From: Streptomyces sp. A0958
GTDB lineage: Bacteria; Actinomycetota; Actinomycetes; Streptomycetales; Streptomycetaceae
DNA: 64,000 nt
Assembly (NCBI RefSeq): GCF_004795035.1
Contig: NZ_SSBK01000028.1
Coordinates: forward strand, 1-64,000
Reading direction: 5' to 3'
Under the pieces are notes generated by a model, which worked only from the letters and a program-made list of their open reading frames with translations, was not told the DNA's origin and ran no database searches. Shown in pieces: positions 36,125 to 44,781 of this stretch. Positions within the stretch are counted from its first letter, which is position 1. Each line of letters opens with the position of its first letter. The position numbers and the translations under genes were made by a program.

Positions 36125-37507
36125 TCAGCAGCCGAGCAGCCGGGAGCCGAGGTAGCTCTGGATCTGGTCCAGGGAGACGCGCTCCTGCTTCATCGTGTCG
36201 CGCTCGCGAACGGTGACCGCGTTGTCGTCCAGGGTGTCGAAGTCGACGGTGACGCAGAACGGCGTGCCGATCTCGTCCTGGCGGCGGTAGCGGCGGCCGA
36301 TGGCGCCCGCGTCGTCGAACTCGATGTTCCAGTTCTGCCGCAGGTCGGTGGCGAGGCCCTTGGCCTTCGGCGAGAGCTGCGGGTTGCGGGACAGCGGGAG
36401 GACCGCGACCTTGACCGGCGCCAGGCGCGGGTCGAGGCGCATCACGGCGCGCTTCTCCATGACGCCCTTGGCGTTCGGCGCCTCGTCCTCGCTGTAGGCG
36501 TCGAGGAGGAAGGCCAGCATCGCGCGGCCGACACCGGCTGCGGGCTCGATGACGTAGGGGGTGTAGCGCTCGCTCTTCTCCTGGTCGAAGAAGGACAGGT
36601 CCGTGCCGGAGGCCTTGGAGTGGGCCGTGAGGTCGTAGTCCGTGCGGTTGGCGACGCCCTCCAGCTCGCCCCACTCGCTGCCGCCGAAGCGGAAGCGGTA
36701 CTCGATGTCAGCGGTGCGCTTGGAGTAGTGGGAGAGCTTCTCCTGCGGGTGCTCGAACCACCGCATGTTCTCCTCGCGCAGGCCGAGACCGGTGTACCAG
36801 TTCCAGCGCTGCTCCATCCAGTACTCCTGCCACTGCTCGTCCTCGCCCGGCTTGACGAAGAACTCCATCTCCATCTGCTCGAACTCGCGCGTGCGGAAGA
36901 TGAAGTTGCCCGGAGTGATCTCGTTCCGGAAGGACTTGCCCATCTGCGCGATGCCGAACGGCGGCTTCTTGCGCGAGGTCTGCAGCACCTGGCCGAAGTT
37001 GGTGAAGATGCCCTGGGCGGTCTCGGGGCGCAGGTACGCGACGGAGCCGGAGTCCTGGGTCGGGCCGAGGTGCGTGGAGAGCAGGCCGGAGAACTGCTTG
37101 GGCTCGGTGAAGGTGCCCTTGTTGCCGCAGTTGGGGCAGTTGAGGTCGGCCAGGCCGTTGACCGGCGGCTTGCCGTGCTTCTCCTCGTACGCCTCCTCCA
37201 GGTGGTCGGCGCGGTAGCGCTTGTGGCAGGAGGTGCACTCGGTCAGCGGGTCGGAGAACGTGGCGACGTGGCCGGAGGCCGCCCACACCTCGGGGGCCAG
37301 GATGACCGACGAGTCGATGCCGACCACGTCCTCGCGGGAGGTGACCATGTAACGCCACCACTGGCGCTTGAGGTTCTCCTTGAGCTCGACACCCAGCGGC
37401 CCGTAGTCCCAGGCGGCGCGCTGACCACCGTAGATCTCACTGCAGGGGTAGACGAAGCCACGGCGCTTGCTCAGGCTGACGATGGAGTCGATCTTGTCGG
37501 CGGCCAC
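36125..37507 (-). CDS. glyS: Glycyl-tRNA synthetase (alpha2 type)
   Basis: The 460-aa class II enzyme charges tRNA-Gly. Visible features are the N-terminal SLSKRRGFVYPCSEIYGG, a zinc-binding insert (CTSCHKRY ... CPNCGNKG), motif 2 (FRNEITPGNFIFRTREFEQMEMEFF), motif 3 (YVIEPAAGVGRAMLAFL) and the C-terminal anticodon-binding domain. It is the homodimeric type, as in other actinobacteria. GTG 37507 with GAAGAGAG upstream is chosen. It diverges from znuA, next to uppS, recO and zur as in mycobacteria. Confidence 0.97.
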   Translation of the reverse strand: MAADKIDSIVSLSKRRGFVYPCSEIYGGQRAAWDYGPLGVELKENLKRQWWRYMVTSREDVVGIDSSVILAPEVWAASGHVATFSDPLTECTSCHKRYRADHLEEAYEEKHGKPPVNGLADLNCPNCGNKGTFTEPKQFSGLLSTHLGPTQDSGSVAYLRPETAQGIFTNFGQVLQTSRKKPPFGIAQMGKSFRNEITPGNFIFRTREFEQMEMEFFVKPGEDEQWQEYWMEQRWNWYTGLGLREENMRWFEHPQEKLSHYSKRTADIEYRFRFGGSEWGELEGVANRTDYDLTAHSKASGTDLSFFDQEKSERYTPYVIEPAAGVGRAMLAFLLDAYSEDEAPNAKGVMEKRAVMRLDPRLAPVKVAVLPLSRNPQLSPKAKGLATDLRQNWNIEFDDAGAIGRRYRRQDEIGTPFCVTVDFDTLDDNAVTVRERDTMKQERVSLDQIQSYLGSRLLGC

Positions 37508-37702
37508 GGTTCTCTCTTCATTACGACGACGGAACTGGACAAGGGTGGCCCGGGGCGCCTCGGTGGGGGGTGGTGGTCGGGAGACGAGCGGGCGAATGGC
37601 CCAGATTACCGGCGGCCACGCCCCTTCGATCAAATCGGTATCGGAGCCGACGCCTTCGCCCGCCGCTCAGCCCTCACCGCGCTACCCACCCCAACCCGCT
37701 TG

Positions 37703-37740
37703 TTGACAATCGTTTCCACTTTTGTTGAAAATGACTGTCA
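37703..37740 (+). promoter_or_regulatory. znuA promoter with two Zur boxes
   Basis: Two 15-bp sites, TGACAATCGTTTCCA (37704-37718) and TGAAAATGACTGTCA (37726-37740), resemble the Streptomyces Zur consensus (TGAAAATGATTTTCA-like). Their centres are 22 bp apart. TTGACA (37703-37708) can be the -35 and GAAAAT (37727-37732) the -10, so both boxes cover the promoter, and the second runs into ATG 37740. Zinc-bound Zur would block transcription. Confidence 0.75.
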
Positions 37741-38708
37741 TGAACGTACGCCGCCTCATACCCACCGCCGCCGTCGCAGGCGCAGCCGTCCTCGGCCTCA
37801 CCGCCCTCTCCGCCTGCTCGACGTCCGGCACCTCCGACCACAAGAACGGCGACCGGCTGAACGTGGTGGCGTCCTTCTATCCGATGCAGTTCCTGGCCGA
37901 GCGCATAGGCGGCGACCACGTCTCCGTCTCCACCCTCACCAAGCCCGGCATGGAACCCCACGACCTGGAGCTCAGCCCCCGGCAGATCGGCGGCCTCAGC
38001 GACGCCGACTTCATCCTCTACCTCAAGGGCATCCAGCCCGCCGTGGACGACGCGATCAAGCTCTCGGAGTCCCGGAACACCCTCGACGTCACGACGCTGA
38101 CGACGCTGGAGGACCACGGCACGGAGGTCGGCGGCGAGGAGCACGGTCCCGACGAGCACGAGCACGAGCACGAGGGCGATGCGGCCGGCGCCGACCCGCA
38201 CATATGGCTGGACCCGGTGAAGTACACCGAGGTCGCCAAGGGCGTCGGCAAGTCCCTGGAGAAGACCGACCCGGACCACGCCGCGGACTACCGCGAGAAC
38301 ACCGCCGCCCTGGTCAAGGAGCTCGGCGCGCTGGACACCGCGTACCGGACCGGGCTGGAGGACACCGCGACCAAGACGTTCATCACCACCCACTCCGCCT
38401 TCGGATACCTCGCCGAGCGCTACGGCCTCACCCAGGAGGGCATTGCCGGCATCGACCCCGAGGCCGAGCCCAGCCCCGCCCGCATCAGCGCCCTGCACTC
38501 CATCGCGAAGGAGAAGAAGGTCACCACCGTCTTCTTCGAGACGCTCGCCAGCGACAAGACGGCGAAGACCGTCGCCGGCGACACCGGCCTGAAGACCGAC
38601 GTCCTGGACCCGCTGGAGGGAATCACCGACACCTCCAAGGGCGATGACTACATCGAGGTCATGAAGTCCAACCTCGCCGCCCTGCGCACGGCACTCGGCG
38701 CGAAGTGA
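37740..38708 (+). CDS. znuA: High-affinity zinc-binding lipoprotein ZnuA
   Basis: The 322-aa periplasmic-type solute-binding protein of the ZnuABC importer has a lipoprotein signal with lipobox LSAC (Cys26) and metal-site His residues in SFYPMQF, MEPHDLELSP and DPHIWLDP. It has an acidic/His-rich loop (GPDEHEHEHEG, near 143), typical of zinc-specific members, and a C-terminal FFETLASDKTA. ATG 37740 overlaps the second Zur box; ATG 37731 is an alternative. The promoter position predicts a leaderless mRNA. It is followed by znuC and znuB in one operon. Confidence 0.95.
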   Translation: MNVRRLIPTAAVAGAAVLGLTALSACSTSGTSDHKNGDRLNVVASFYPMQFLAERIGGDHVSVSTLTKPGMEPHDLELSPRQIGGLSDADFILYLKGIQPAVDDAIKLSESRNTLDVTTLTTLEDHGTEVGGEEHGPDEHEHEHEGDAAGADPHIWLDPVKYTEVAKGVGKSLEKTDPDHAADYRENTAALVKELGALDTAYRTGLEDTATKTFITTHSAFGYLAERYGLTQEGIAGIDPEAEPSPARISALHSIAKEKKVTTVFFETLASDKTAKTVAGDTGLKTDVLDPLEGITDTSKGDDYIEVMKSNLAALRTALGAK

Positions 38709-38761
38709 GCGACGACCGCACCGCCCCCATCGGCCCGAACCGCGCAGCACCGGAGGCGCTC

Positions 38762-39544
38762 ATGCCCGAGCCCCAGAGCCCGACCCCCGAACCCGTGATC
38801 GTCGTCCGCGACGCCACCGCCACCCTCGGAGCACGCCCCGTGCTGCGCGGCATCGACCTGACCGTGCGCCGCGGCGAGGTCGTCGCCCTGCTCGGCGCCA
38901 ACGGCTCCGGCAAGTCCACCGCCGTCCGCTCCGTCATCGGCCAGGTCCCCCTGAGCGGCGGCACCGTCGAGCTCTTCGGCACCCCGCTGCGCCGCTTCCG
39001 CGACTGGGCCCGGGTCGGCTACGTACCGCAGCGCACCACGGCCGCCGGCGGCGTGCCCGCCACGATCCGCGAGGTCGTCGCCTCCGGGCGGCTGTCCCGC
39101 ACCCGGCTGGGGCTGCCCCGCAAGGCCGACCGCGCCGCCGTCGACCGGGCCATCGAGCTCGTCGGCCTCACGGACCGCGCCAAGGACTCGGTCAGCGCCC
39201 TCTCCGGCGGCCAGCACCAGCGCGTGCTGATCGCCCGCGCGCTCGCCGCCGAACCCGAACTGCTGATCATGGACGAGCCGATGGCGGGCGTCGACCTGGC
39301 CAGCCAGGAGATCCTCGCCGACACCCTGCGCGAGCAGGTCGCGGCCGACGCCACCGTGCTCCTCGTCCTGCACGAGCTGGGCCCGCTGGAGCCCCTGATC
39401 GACCGGGCGGTCGTGCTCCGCGACGGCTGTGTGATGCACGACGGGCCGCCCCCGAAGGCCGTCGGGCAGCACGCACTGCCCGGCCACGACCACGTACACC
39501 CCCACGCGGCTTCCGAGCCCGTCCGGACGGGACTACTGAGCTGA
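38762..39544 (+). CDS. znuC: Zinc ABC transporter ATPase ZnuC
   Basis: The 260-aa ATPase has Walker A GANGSGKST, Q-loop YVPQRT, signature SALSGGQHQRVLIARAL and Walker B LLIMDEPMAGVD. ATG 38762 has GGAGG 5 nt upstream; a GTG at 38705 overlapping the znuA stop could add 19 residues. The C-terminus is His-rich (PGHDHVHPHA), a possible metal sensor or buffer often seen in zinc importers. It powers ZnuB. Confidence 0.94.
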   Translation: MPEPQSPTPEPVIVVRDATATLGARPVLRGIDLTVRRGEVVALLGANGSGKSTAVRSVIGQVPLSGGTVELFGTPLRRFRDWARVGYVPQRTTAAGGVPATIREVVASGRLSRTRLGLPRKADRAAVDRAIELVGLTDRAKDSVSALSGGQHQRVLIARALAAEPELLIMDEPMAGVDLASQEILADTLREQVAADATVLLVLHELGPLEPLIDRAVVLRDGCVMHDGPPPKAVGQHALPGHDHVHPHAASEPVRTGLLS

Positions 39545-39546
39545 CC

Positions 39547-40440
39547 ATGGAATTCCTCAACCCTCCCTTCATGCAGCGGGCCCTGCTCGCCGCCGTACTG
39601 GTCGGCGTCATCGCGCCCGCAGTCGGCATCTACCTGGTGCAGCGCCGGCAGGCCCTGATGGGCGACGGCATCGGCCACATCGCCATGACCGGCGTCGGCC
39701 TCGGCTTCCTGCTCTCCACCAGCCCGGTCTGGATGGCCACCGCCGTCGCCGTCGCGGGCGCGGTCGTCATGGAGCTGATCCGCTGGTACGGCCGTACCCG
39801 CGGCGACATCGCGCTGGCCATGCTCTTCTACGGCGGCATGGCGGGCGGTGTCCTGCTGATCAACCTCTCCGACACCGGCTCGAACGCCAACCTCACCTCG
39901 TACCTCTTCGGCTCGCTGTCCACGGTCTCCTCCGAGGACATCACCGCGATATCGCTGCTCGCCGCGTTCGTGCTGCTGGTCACCGTGGGGCTGCGGCGGC
40001 AGCTGTTCGCCGTCAGCCAGGACGAGGAGTTCGCCCGGGTGACCGGTCTTCCGGTGCGCGTGCTGAACCTGCTGGTCGCGGTCACCGCCGCGGTGACCGT
40101 CACGGTCGCGATGCGAGTCGTCGGGCTGCTGCTGGTCAGCGCCCTGATGGTGGTCCCGGTCGCCGCCGCGCAGCAGATCACCCGGTCCTTCAAGGTGACG
40201 TTCGTGCTCTCCGTCGTCATCGGGGTCGGCGTCACCCTGGCCGGCACCGTGACCTCGTACTACCAGGACGTCCCGCCCGGCGCGACGATCGTGCTGCTGG
40301 CCATCGGTGTCTTCGTCGCCCTCACCGTGCTCGCCGCCCCGCTCGCCCGCAGTCGCGCCCGCCGCAGCGAAACCGAGGCGGAGCGGTGCACCCTGGAGGT
40401 ACCGGCCGCCCGCCCGGCGCCGGACGACGTCCGCGTCTGA
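39547..40440 (+). CDS. znuB: Zinc ABC transporter permease ZnuB
   Basis: The 297-aa membrane protein of the ABC-3 (ZnuB/MntB) family has about eight or nine TM helices. The conserved motifs GDGIGHIAMTGVGLGF (cytoplasmic coupling region) and VSALMVVPVAAAQ are visible. It starts 2 nt after znuC, so expression is coupled. Uptake of Zn2+ from the ZnuA-bound state is the expected role. Confidence 0.95.
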   Translation: MEFLNPPFMQRALLAAVLVGVIAPAVGIYLVQRRQALMGDGIGHIAMTGVGLGFLLSTSPVWMATAVAVAGAVVMELIRWYGRTRGDIALAMLFYGGMAGGVLLINLSDTGSNANLTSYLFGSLSTVSSEDITAISLLAAFVLLVTVGLRRQLFAVSQDEEFARVTGLPVRVLNLLVAVTAAVTVTVAMRVVGLLLVSALMVVPVAAAQQITRSFKVTFVLSVVIGVGVTLAGTVTSYYQDVPPGATIVLLAIGVFVALTVLAAPLARSRARRSETEAERCTLEVPAARPAPDDVRV

Positions 40441-40505
40441 TCCCCCAGCGGGTGCGGGCTGGCACAATGGCCCGACAGATGTACGGGCGACACGAGGAGG
40501 CTCCT

Positions 40506-40940
40506 GTGGCGACGGCGCCGATCAGTGGAACGAACGCGGTTCCGGTCCGAGGCCGGTCGACCCGGCAGCGGGCAGCCGTGGCGGCGGCGCTCGACGAGGT
40601 GGACGAGTTCCGCAGCGCCCAGGAGCTGCACGACGTCCTCAAGCACCGCGGGGACTCGGTCGGGCTGACGACGGTCTACCGCACCCTGCAGTCCCTCGCC
40701 GACGCCGGCGAGGTGGACGTCCTGCGCACCACGGAGGGCGAGTCCGTCTACCGGCGCTGCTCGACGGGCGACCACCACCACCATCTGGTCTGCCGGATGT
40801 GCGGCAAGGCGGTCGAGGTCGAGGGCCCGGTGGTCGAGCAGTGGGCGGAGACCATCGCGACACAGCACGGCTTCGTGAACGTGGCGCACACGGTCGAGGT
40901 CTTCGGCACGTGCGCGGACTGCGCGAGCGGCGAGAAGTGA
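40506..40940 (+). CDS. zur: Zinc uptake regulator Zur (Fur family)
   Basis: The 144-aa repressor has a winged helix at residues 18-75 (STRQRAAVAAALDEVDEFRSAQELH, TTVYRTLQSL). Metal sites are a His cluster (90-93), the structural zinc Cys pairs Cys96/Cys99 (CRMC) and Cys136/Cys139 (CADC), and His128 in NVAHTVEVFG. GTG 40506 has GGAGG 5 nt upstream. It lies 65 nt after znuB in the same direction and is predicted to act on the boxes before znuA when zinc is sufficient. Confidence 0.93.
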   Translation: MATAPISGTNAVPVRGRSTRQRAAVAAALDEVDEFRSAQELHDVLKHRGDSVGLTTVYRTLQSLADAGEVDVLRTTEGESVYRRCSTGDHHHHLVCRMCGKAVEVEGPVVEQWAETIATQHGFVNVAHTVEVFGTCADCASGEK

Positions 40941-40947
40941 AGTGATC

Positions 40948-40990
40948 CGGGCCCGGCGGGGGCGTACAGCACCTACCCCCGCCGGGCCCG
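40948..40990. terminator. 15-bp bidirectional terminator between zur and uppS
   Basis: 40948-40962 and 40976-40990 are perfectly complementary (15 bp) around a 13-nt loop, placed between the convergent zur and uppS genes. Confidence 0.85.
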
Positions 40991-40994
40991 CCGC

Positions 40995-41813
40995 TCAGCT
41001 CCCGGAGGCCGCGACCTCTTCGGCGCCGCCGAACCGGCGGTCACGCTGGGCGAACTCCAGGCAGGCCCGCCACAGGTCGCGGCGGTCGAAGTCCGGCCAC
41101 AGCACGTCCTGGAAGACCATCTCGGCGTACGCGCTCTGCCAGATCAGGTAGTTCGAGGTGCGCTGCTCGCCGCTGGGCCGCACGAACAGGTCGACGTCCG
41201 GCATGTCCGGGTAGTAGATGTACTTCGCGAACGTCTTCTCGTTGACCTTCGACGGGTCGAGCCGCCCGGCGGCGACGTCCTGCGCGATCCGCTGCGCGGC
41301 GTCCGCGATCTCGGCCCGGCCGCCGTAGTTGACGCAGAAGTACAGCGTCATCCTGTCGTTGTCCTTGGTCTGCTCCTGGGCGACCTGGAGTTCCTGGACG
41401 ACGGACTTCCACAGCTTGGGCATGCGGCCCACCCAGCGGATACGGATGCCCAGCTCGTCCATCTCGTCACGGCGGCGGCGGATGACGTCTCGGTTGAAGT
41501 TCATGAGGAACTTCACCTCCTCCGGGGACCGCTTCCAGTTCTCCGTGGAGAACGCGTACAGCGAGAGGTTCTTGACGCCCATCTCGATGCACCCCTTGAG
41601 CACGTCCATGACGACGCCCTCGCCGACCTTGTGCCCCTCGGTGCGCGGCAGGCCCCGCTCCTTGGCCCAGCGGCCGTTGCCGTCCATCACCACGGCCACG
41701 TGCTCGGGCACCAGCTCGCCGGGGATCTTCGGGGGCGTGGCACCGGACGGGTGCGGCTCCGGGGTCTTGTAGTCGCGCCGGTTACGGCCGCCGAGCATCC
41801 CGCGTACTGCCAT
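40995..41813 (-). CDS. uppS: Undecaprenyl (polyprenyl) diphosphate synthase
   Basis: The 272-aa cis-prenyltransferase makes the lipid carrier for cell-wall synthesis. The catalytic Asp44 is in VVMDGNGRWAKERG. GHKVGEGVV, LSLYAFSTENWKR, FCVNYGGRAEI and DLFVRPSGEQRTSNYLIWQS complete the family set. The N-terminal extension of about 35 residues is typical for Streptomyces. It lies 21 nt downstream of recO on the same strand, so it is probably co-transcribed. Confidence 0.96.
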   Translation of the reverse strand: MAVRGMLGGRNRRDYKTPEPHPSGATPPKIPGELVPEHVAVVMDGNGRWAKERGLPRTEGHKVGEGVVMDVLKGCIEMGVKNLSLYAFSTENWKRSPEEVKFLMNFNRDVIRRRRDEMDELGIRIRWVGRMPKLWKSVVQELQVAQEQTKDNDRMTLYFCVNYGGRAEIADAAQRIAQDVAAGRLDPSKVNEKTFAKYIYYPDMPDVDLFVRPSGEQRTSNYLIWQSAYAEMVFQDVLWPDFDRRDLWRACLEFAQRDRRFGGAEEVAASGS

Positions 41814-41834
41814 GAGCTTCTCAGTCTCCCTGTG

Positions 41835-42581
41835 TCACTTCTCTACATACCGCAGTGAACGCAGCCCGCGCTCCAGATGCCAGTGCAGATAGGCGGACAC
41901 CAGCCCGCTCCCCTCCCTGACATGACGCGCCTCGCACGAGTCCGCCGTCTCCCAGTCGCCGGTGAGCAGGGCGCTCAGCAGGGCGACGGCCTCCGCCGAG
42001 GGTACGACGCTGCCGGGCACCCGGCAGTCGCCGCATATGACGCCACCCGCCGCGACGGAGAAGAAACGGTTCGGGCCGGGCAGCCCGCAGCGCGCGCAGT
42101 CGTCGAAGCTCGGGGCGTAACCGTTGACGGCGAGGGAACGCAGCAGGAAGGCGTCCAGGATCAGGTGCGGCTCGTGCTCGCCCCGGGCCAGGGTGCGCAG
42201 CCCGCCCACCAGCAGCAGGTACTGCTGGACCGCGGGTTCGCCCTCGTGGTCGGTGAAGCGCTCGGCGGTCTCCAGCATCGCGGTGCCCGCGGTGTAGCGC
42301 CCGTAGTCGGTGACGATTCCGCCGCCGTACGGGGCGATCGTCTCGCTCTGGGTGCAGAGCGGCAGCCCGCGCCCGACCAGTTCGCTGCCGCGCGCGAAGA
42401 ACTGCACGTCCACGTGGGAGAACGGCTCCAGCCGGGCCCCGAACTTGGACTTGGTGCGCCGCACACCGCGCGCGACGGCCCGCACCCGGCCGTGGCCCCG
42501 GGTCAGTATCGTGATGATCCGGTCGGCCTCGCCCAGCTTCTGCGTGCGCAGCACCACGCCGTCGTCCCGGAACAAGCTCAT
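41835..42581 (-). CDS. recO: DNA repair protein RecO
   Basis: The 248-aa recombination mediator loads RecA on SSB-coated DNA with RecR. The N-terminal OB fold (DDGVVLRTQKLGEADRIITIL) and a C-terminal zinc module (CARCGLPG ... ICGDCR) are present. ATG 42581 lies 6 nt after GACAAT and has no Shine-Dalgarno, so it is probably leaderless. It heads a unit with uppS, an arrangement common in actinobacteria. Confidence 0.95.
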   Translation of the reverse strand: MSLFRDDGVVLRTQKLGEADRIITILTRGHGRVRAVARGVRRTKSKFGARLEPFSHVDVQFFARGSELVGRGLPLCTQSETIAPYGGGIVTDYGRYTAGTAMLETAERFTDHEGEPAVQQYLLLVGGLRTLARGEHEPHLILDAFLLRSLAVNGYAPSFDDCARCGLPGPNRFFSVAAGGVICGDCRVPGSVVPSAEAVALLSALLTGDWETADSCEARHVREGSGLVSAYLHWHLERGLRSLRYVEK

Positions 42582-42638
42582 GCGTCCATTGTCCGGTACG
42601 CCACCGACACGCGGGGCCCGCCCCTGTCCCCGGCCCGG

Positions 42639-43322
42639 TCAGTGCCCGGCCGCGCCGCCGCCCGCGGGCACGACCAGCCCCGACTCGTAGGCGACGATCA
42701 CCAGCTGGGCGCGGTCGCGGGCGCCGAGCTTGCCCATGATCCGGCTGACGTGGGTCTTGGCGGTGAGCGGGCTGAGGCCGAGGTTCTCGGCGATCCCGGT
42801 GTTGTTGAGGCCGCGCGCGACCAGGGCGAGGACCTGGCGCTCACGCTCGGACAGCATGCCCAGGGCGCCGGGGCCCGGACCGGCGGGGGCACGGGGGGTG
42901 CTGAGGACCCGGGCGATGAGGCGGGCGGTCGGGCCGGGCGAGAGCAGCGACTCACCCGCGGCCACGGTCCTGATCGCGGCGAGCAGGCCGGCGGGCCGGG
43001 TGTCCTTGACCAGGAAGCCGGAGGCGCCGGCGCGCAGCGCCTCGACGATGTGGTCGTCGGTGTCGTAGGTGGTCAGAACCAGTACCTTCACCCCGGCCAG
43101 GTCCTCGTCGGCGGCGATGCGGCGGGTCGCCTCGATGCCGTCGAGTTCGGGCATCCGGACGTCCATGACGACGAGGTCGGCGCGCGCCGAGCGGGCGAGC
43201 GCGACCGCTTCGAGGCCGGTGGCGGCCTCCCCGACCACCTCCATCTCCGGGTCGGAGCCGATGAGCATCGCGAACGCCGCCCGGACGAGCGTCTGGTCGT
43301 CGGCGAGCAGTACCCGGATCAT
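42639..43322 (-). CDS. NarL/LuxR-type response regulator
   Basis: The 227-aa regulator has a receiver domain (residues 1-120) with the acidic pocket (LLADDQ), the phospho-acceptor Asp in DLVVMDVRMPELDG and the Lys in FLVKDTR. A LuxR HTH lies at about 155-215 (LSERERQVLALVARGLNNTGIAENLGLSPLTAKTHVSRIM). It overlaps the kinase gene by 4 nt (ATGA) and is the last gene of an MMPL-kinase-regulator operon. Confidence 0.94.
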   Translation of the reverse strand: MIRVLLADDQTLVRAAFAMLIGSDPEMEVVGEAATGLEAVALARSARADLVVMDVRMPELDGIEATRRIAADEDLAGVKVLVLTTYDTDDHIVEALRAGASGFLVKDTRPAGLLAAIRTVAAGESLLSPGPTARLIARVLSTPRAPAGPGPGALGMLSERERQVLALVARGLNNTGIAENLGLSPLTAKTHVSRIMGKLGARDRAQLVIVAYESGLVVPAGGGAAGH

Positions 43323-44749
43323 GAGGTGGTCTCCGCTTCCCGTTCCGGTGCGTGTTCACGCGCGGCTTCACTCGTGGCTTCATGCGCGGCTTCGTGCATG
43401 GCTTGCTTGGCTTCATGCGTGGCTTCGTGCGTGTGTGCGGGTGGGTGTTCCGGCTGCGTTTGTGCGGGTGGGTGTTCCAGCTGGTTCCCGGACTCGGTTC
43501 CCGGCTGGTTTCCCGGGGTCGGGGGCGGGAACGGCAGCAGGGCCGAGACCTCGAAGCCGCCACCGGGGCGGGGTCCTGCGGACAGGGTGCCGCCGGTGCT
43601 GCGGGCGCGTTCCCGCATTCCGACGATCCCGAACCCCGGTGCGGTGCCGTTGTCCACCGGTCCGGTGCCGTCGTCGGTGACCGTGACCCGCAGGGCCTCG
43701 GCGGCGGGCTCCACGACGACGCGGATGCGGACCCCGGCGCCCGCGTGCCGTACCGCGTTCGTCAGGGACTCCTGGACGATCCGGTAGGCGGCGGCCCCGG
43801 TCGCCGGGGCGAGGCGGCCGGCCGGGGTGCGGACCTGGAGGTCGACCCGCGCCCCGGACGCCTCGGCGGCCCGTACGAGCCCGGGCAGGGCGGCCAGGTC
43901 GGGCAGCGGGCCCTCCGGGTCCGTACCGCCCCCGCCCTCCTGCCCGGTGCCGCGCAGCACCTGCAAGGTGGTCCGGAGCTCGGCCCTGGCCTCCCGGCAG
44001 GTCTCGGCGATGTCGTCCAGCGAGGCCGCGACGGCCTGCCGGTCCAGCCGTTGCGGGTCGACGGTCAGGATGTGCGAGGCGACCGCGGTCTGCACCCCGA
44101 TGAGGGTGATGCTGTGCGCGAGGAGGTCGTGCAGGTCGCGGGCGATCCGCAGCCGCTCCTCGGCGACCCGCCGCCCGGCCTCCTCCTCCCGGGTCCGTTC
44201 GGCGCGCTCGGCGCGCTCCAGCACCGAGGCGACGTACTGGCGGTAGATGCGTACGTCCACCCCACAGAACAGCACCGCGACGATCCACCCGGAGATCCGC
44301 AGCAGTTCGAGCCCGTCGTGAGCGCTGAGCACGAGCACCACCGTCACCGTCACGGAGGTGACGCCGATGCCGACGAGCAGGGTGCGCAGCGGGCGGCCGG
44401 TCACGGCCACCGTGTAGAGCGCGATCCAGGTCTGCGGCATCGGGGCGGAGTGGAGGTTGTCGGTGCCGTGGTAGAGCGCCAGCATCGGCACCATGGCGAG
44501 CAGGACCAGCACCGGGCCCCGCCGCCGCCGGACGAGCGGTACGGCGCTGCCCAGCAGCAGGACCCAGCCCAGCGCGCCGAGTGCGTGGGCGCCGCCCGCG
44601 AACAGCGCGATGACCGCGGAGAGCGCGCCGGCGCCCGCGGCGATCAGGGCGTCGTTGCGCCCGCGGTGCGGCGCCTGCATGGGCTCGCGGTTGACGACGG
44701 CCAGGATGCGGTCACGGCGGCTCGTGGCTGGGGCTCGGGCTGGGGGCAC
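43319..44749 (-). CDS. Two-component sensor histidine kinase (HisKA_3) with a repetitive tail
   Basis: The 476-aa kinase has four or five N-terminal TM helices (about 25-165), a coiled-coil linker, the HisKA_3 H-box RIARDLHDLLAHS (phospho-His in DLHD) and a HATPase_c domain (ESLTNAVRHA, DDGTGP, GFGIVGMRERA). The last ~65 residues are an unusual His/Glu/Ala/Pro-rich tail (HPPAHTHEATHEAKQAMHEA), encoded by short repeats and possibly metal-binding. GTG 44749 has GGAGG 8 nt upstream. The gene is coupled to its response regulator and lies 32 nt after the MMPL gene. Confidence 0.9.
   Translation of the reverse strand: MPPARAPATSRRDRILAVVNREPMQAPHRGRNDALIAAGAGALSAVIALFAGGAHALGALGWVLLLGSAVPLVRRRRGPVLVLLAMVPMLALYHGTDNLHSAPMPQTWIALYTVAVTGRPLRTLLVGIGVTSVTVTVVLVLSAHDGLELLRISGWIVAVLFCGVDVRIYRQYVASVLERAERAERTREEEAGRRVAEERLRIARDLHDLLAHSITLIGVQTAVASHILTVDPQRLDRQAVAASLDDIAETCREARAELRTTLQVLRGTGQEGGGGTDPEGPLPDLAALPGLVRAAEASGARVDLQVRTPAGRLAPATGAAAYRIVQESLTNAVRHAGAGVRIRVVVEPAAEALRVTVTDDGTGPVDNGTAPGFGIVGMRERARSTGGTLSAGPRPGGGFEVSALLPFPPPTPGNQPGTESGNQLEHPPAQTQPEHPPAHTHEATHEAKQAMHEAAHEATSEAAREHAPEREAETTS
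43330..43480. repeat. GGCTTCATGCGTGGCTTCGTG-like imperfect repeats in the kinase 3' end
   Basis: About 10-12-bp imperfect repeats (GGCTTCATGC, GGCTTCGTGC, GGGTGTTCC) encode the HEATHEA-type tail of the histidine kinase on the minus strand. Confidence 0.6.
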
Positions 44750-44781
44750 GTCGCCATCCTCCGGTACGGGGCGGGCCGTTG

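Noticed and set aside
35018..38647. 1209-codon open frame on the plus strand across glyS
   Set aside because: It is antisense to glyS and runs through repeats lacking stop codons. The product is Arg/Ala/Gly/Val-rich with no family features, while glyS is complete on the other strand.
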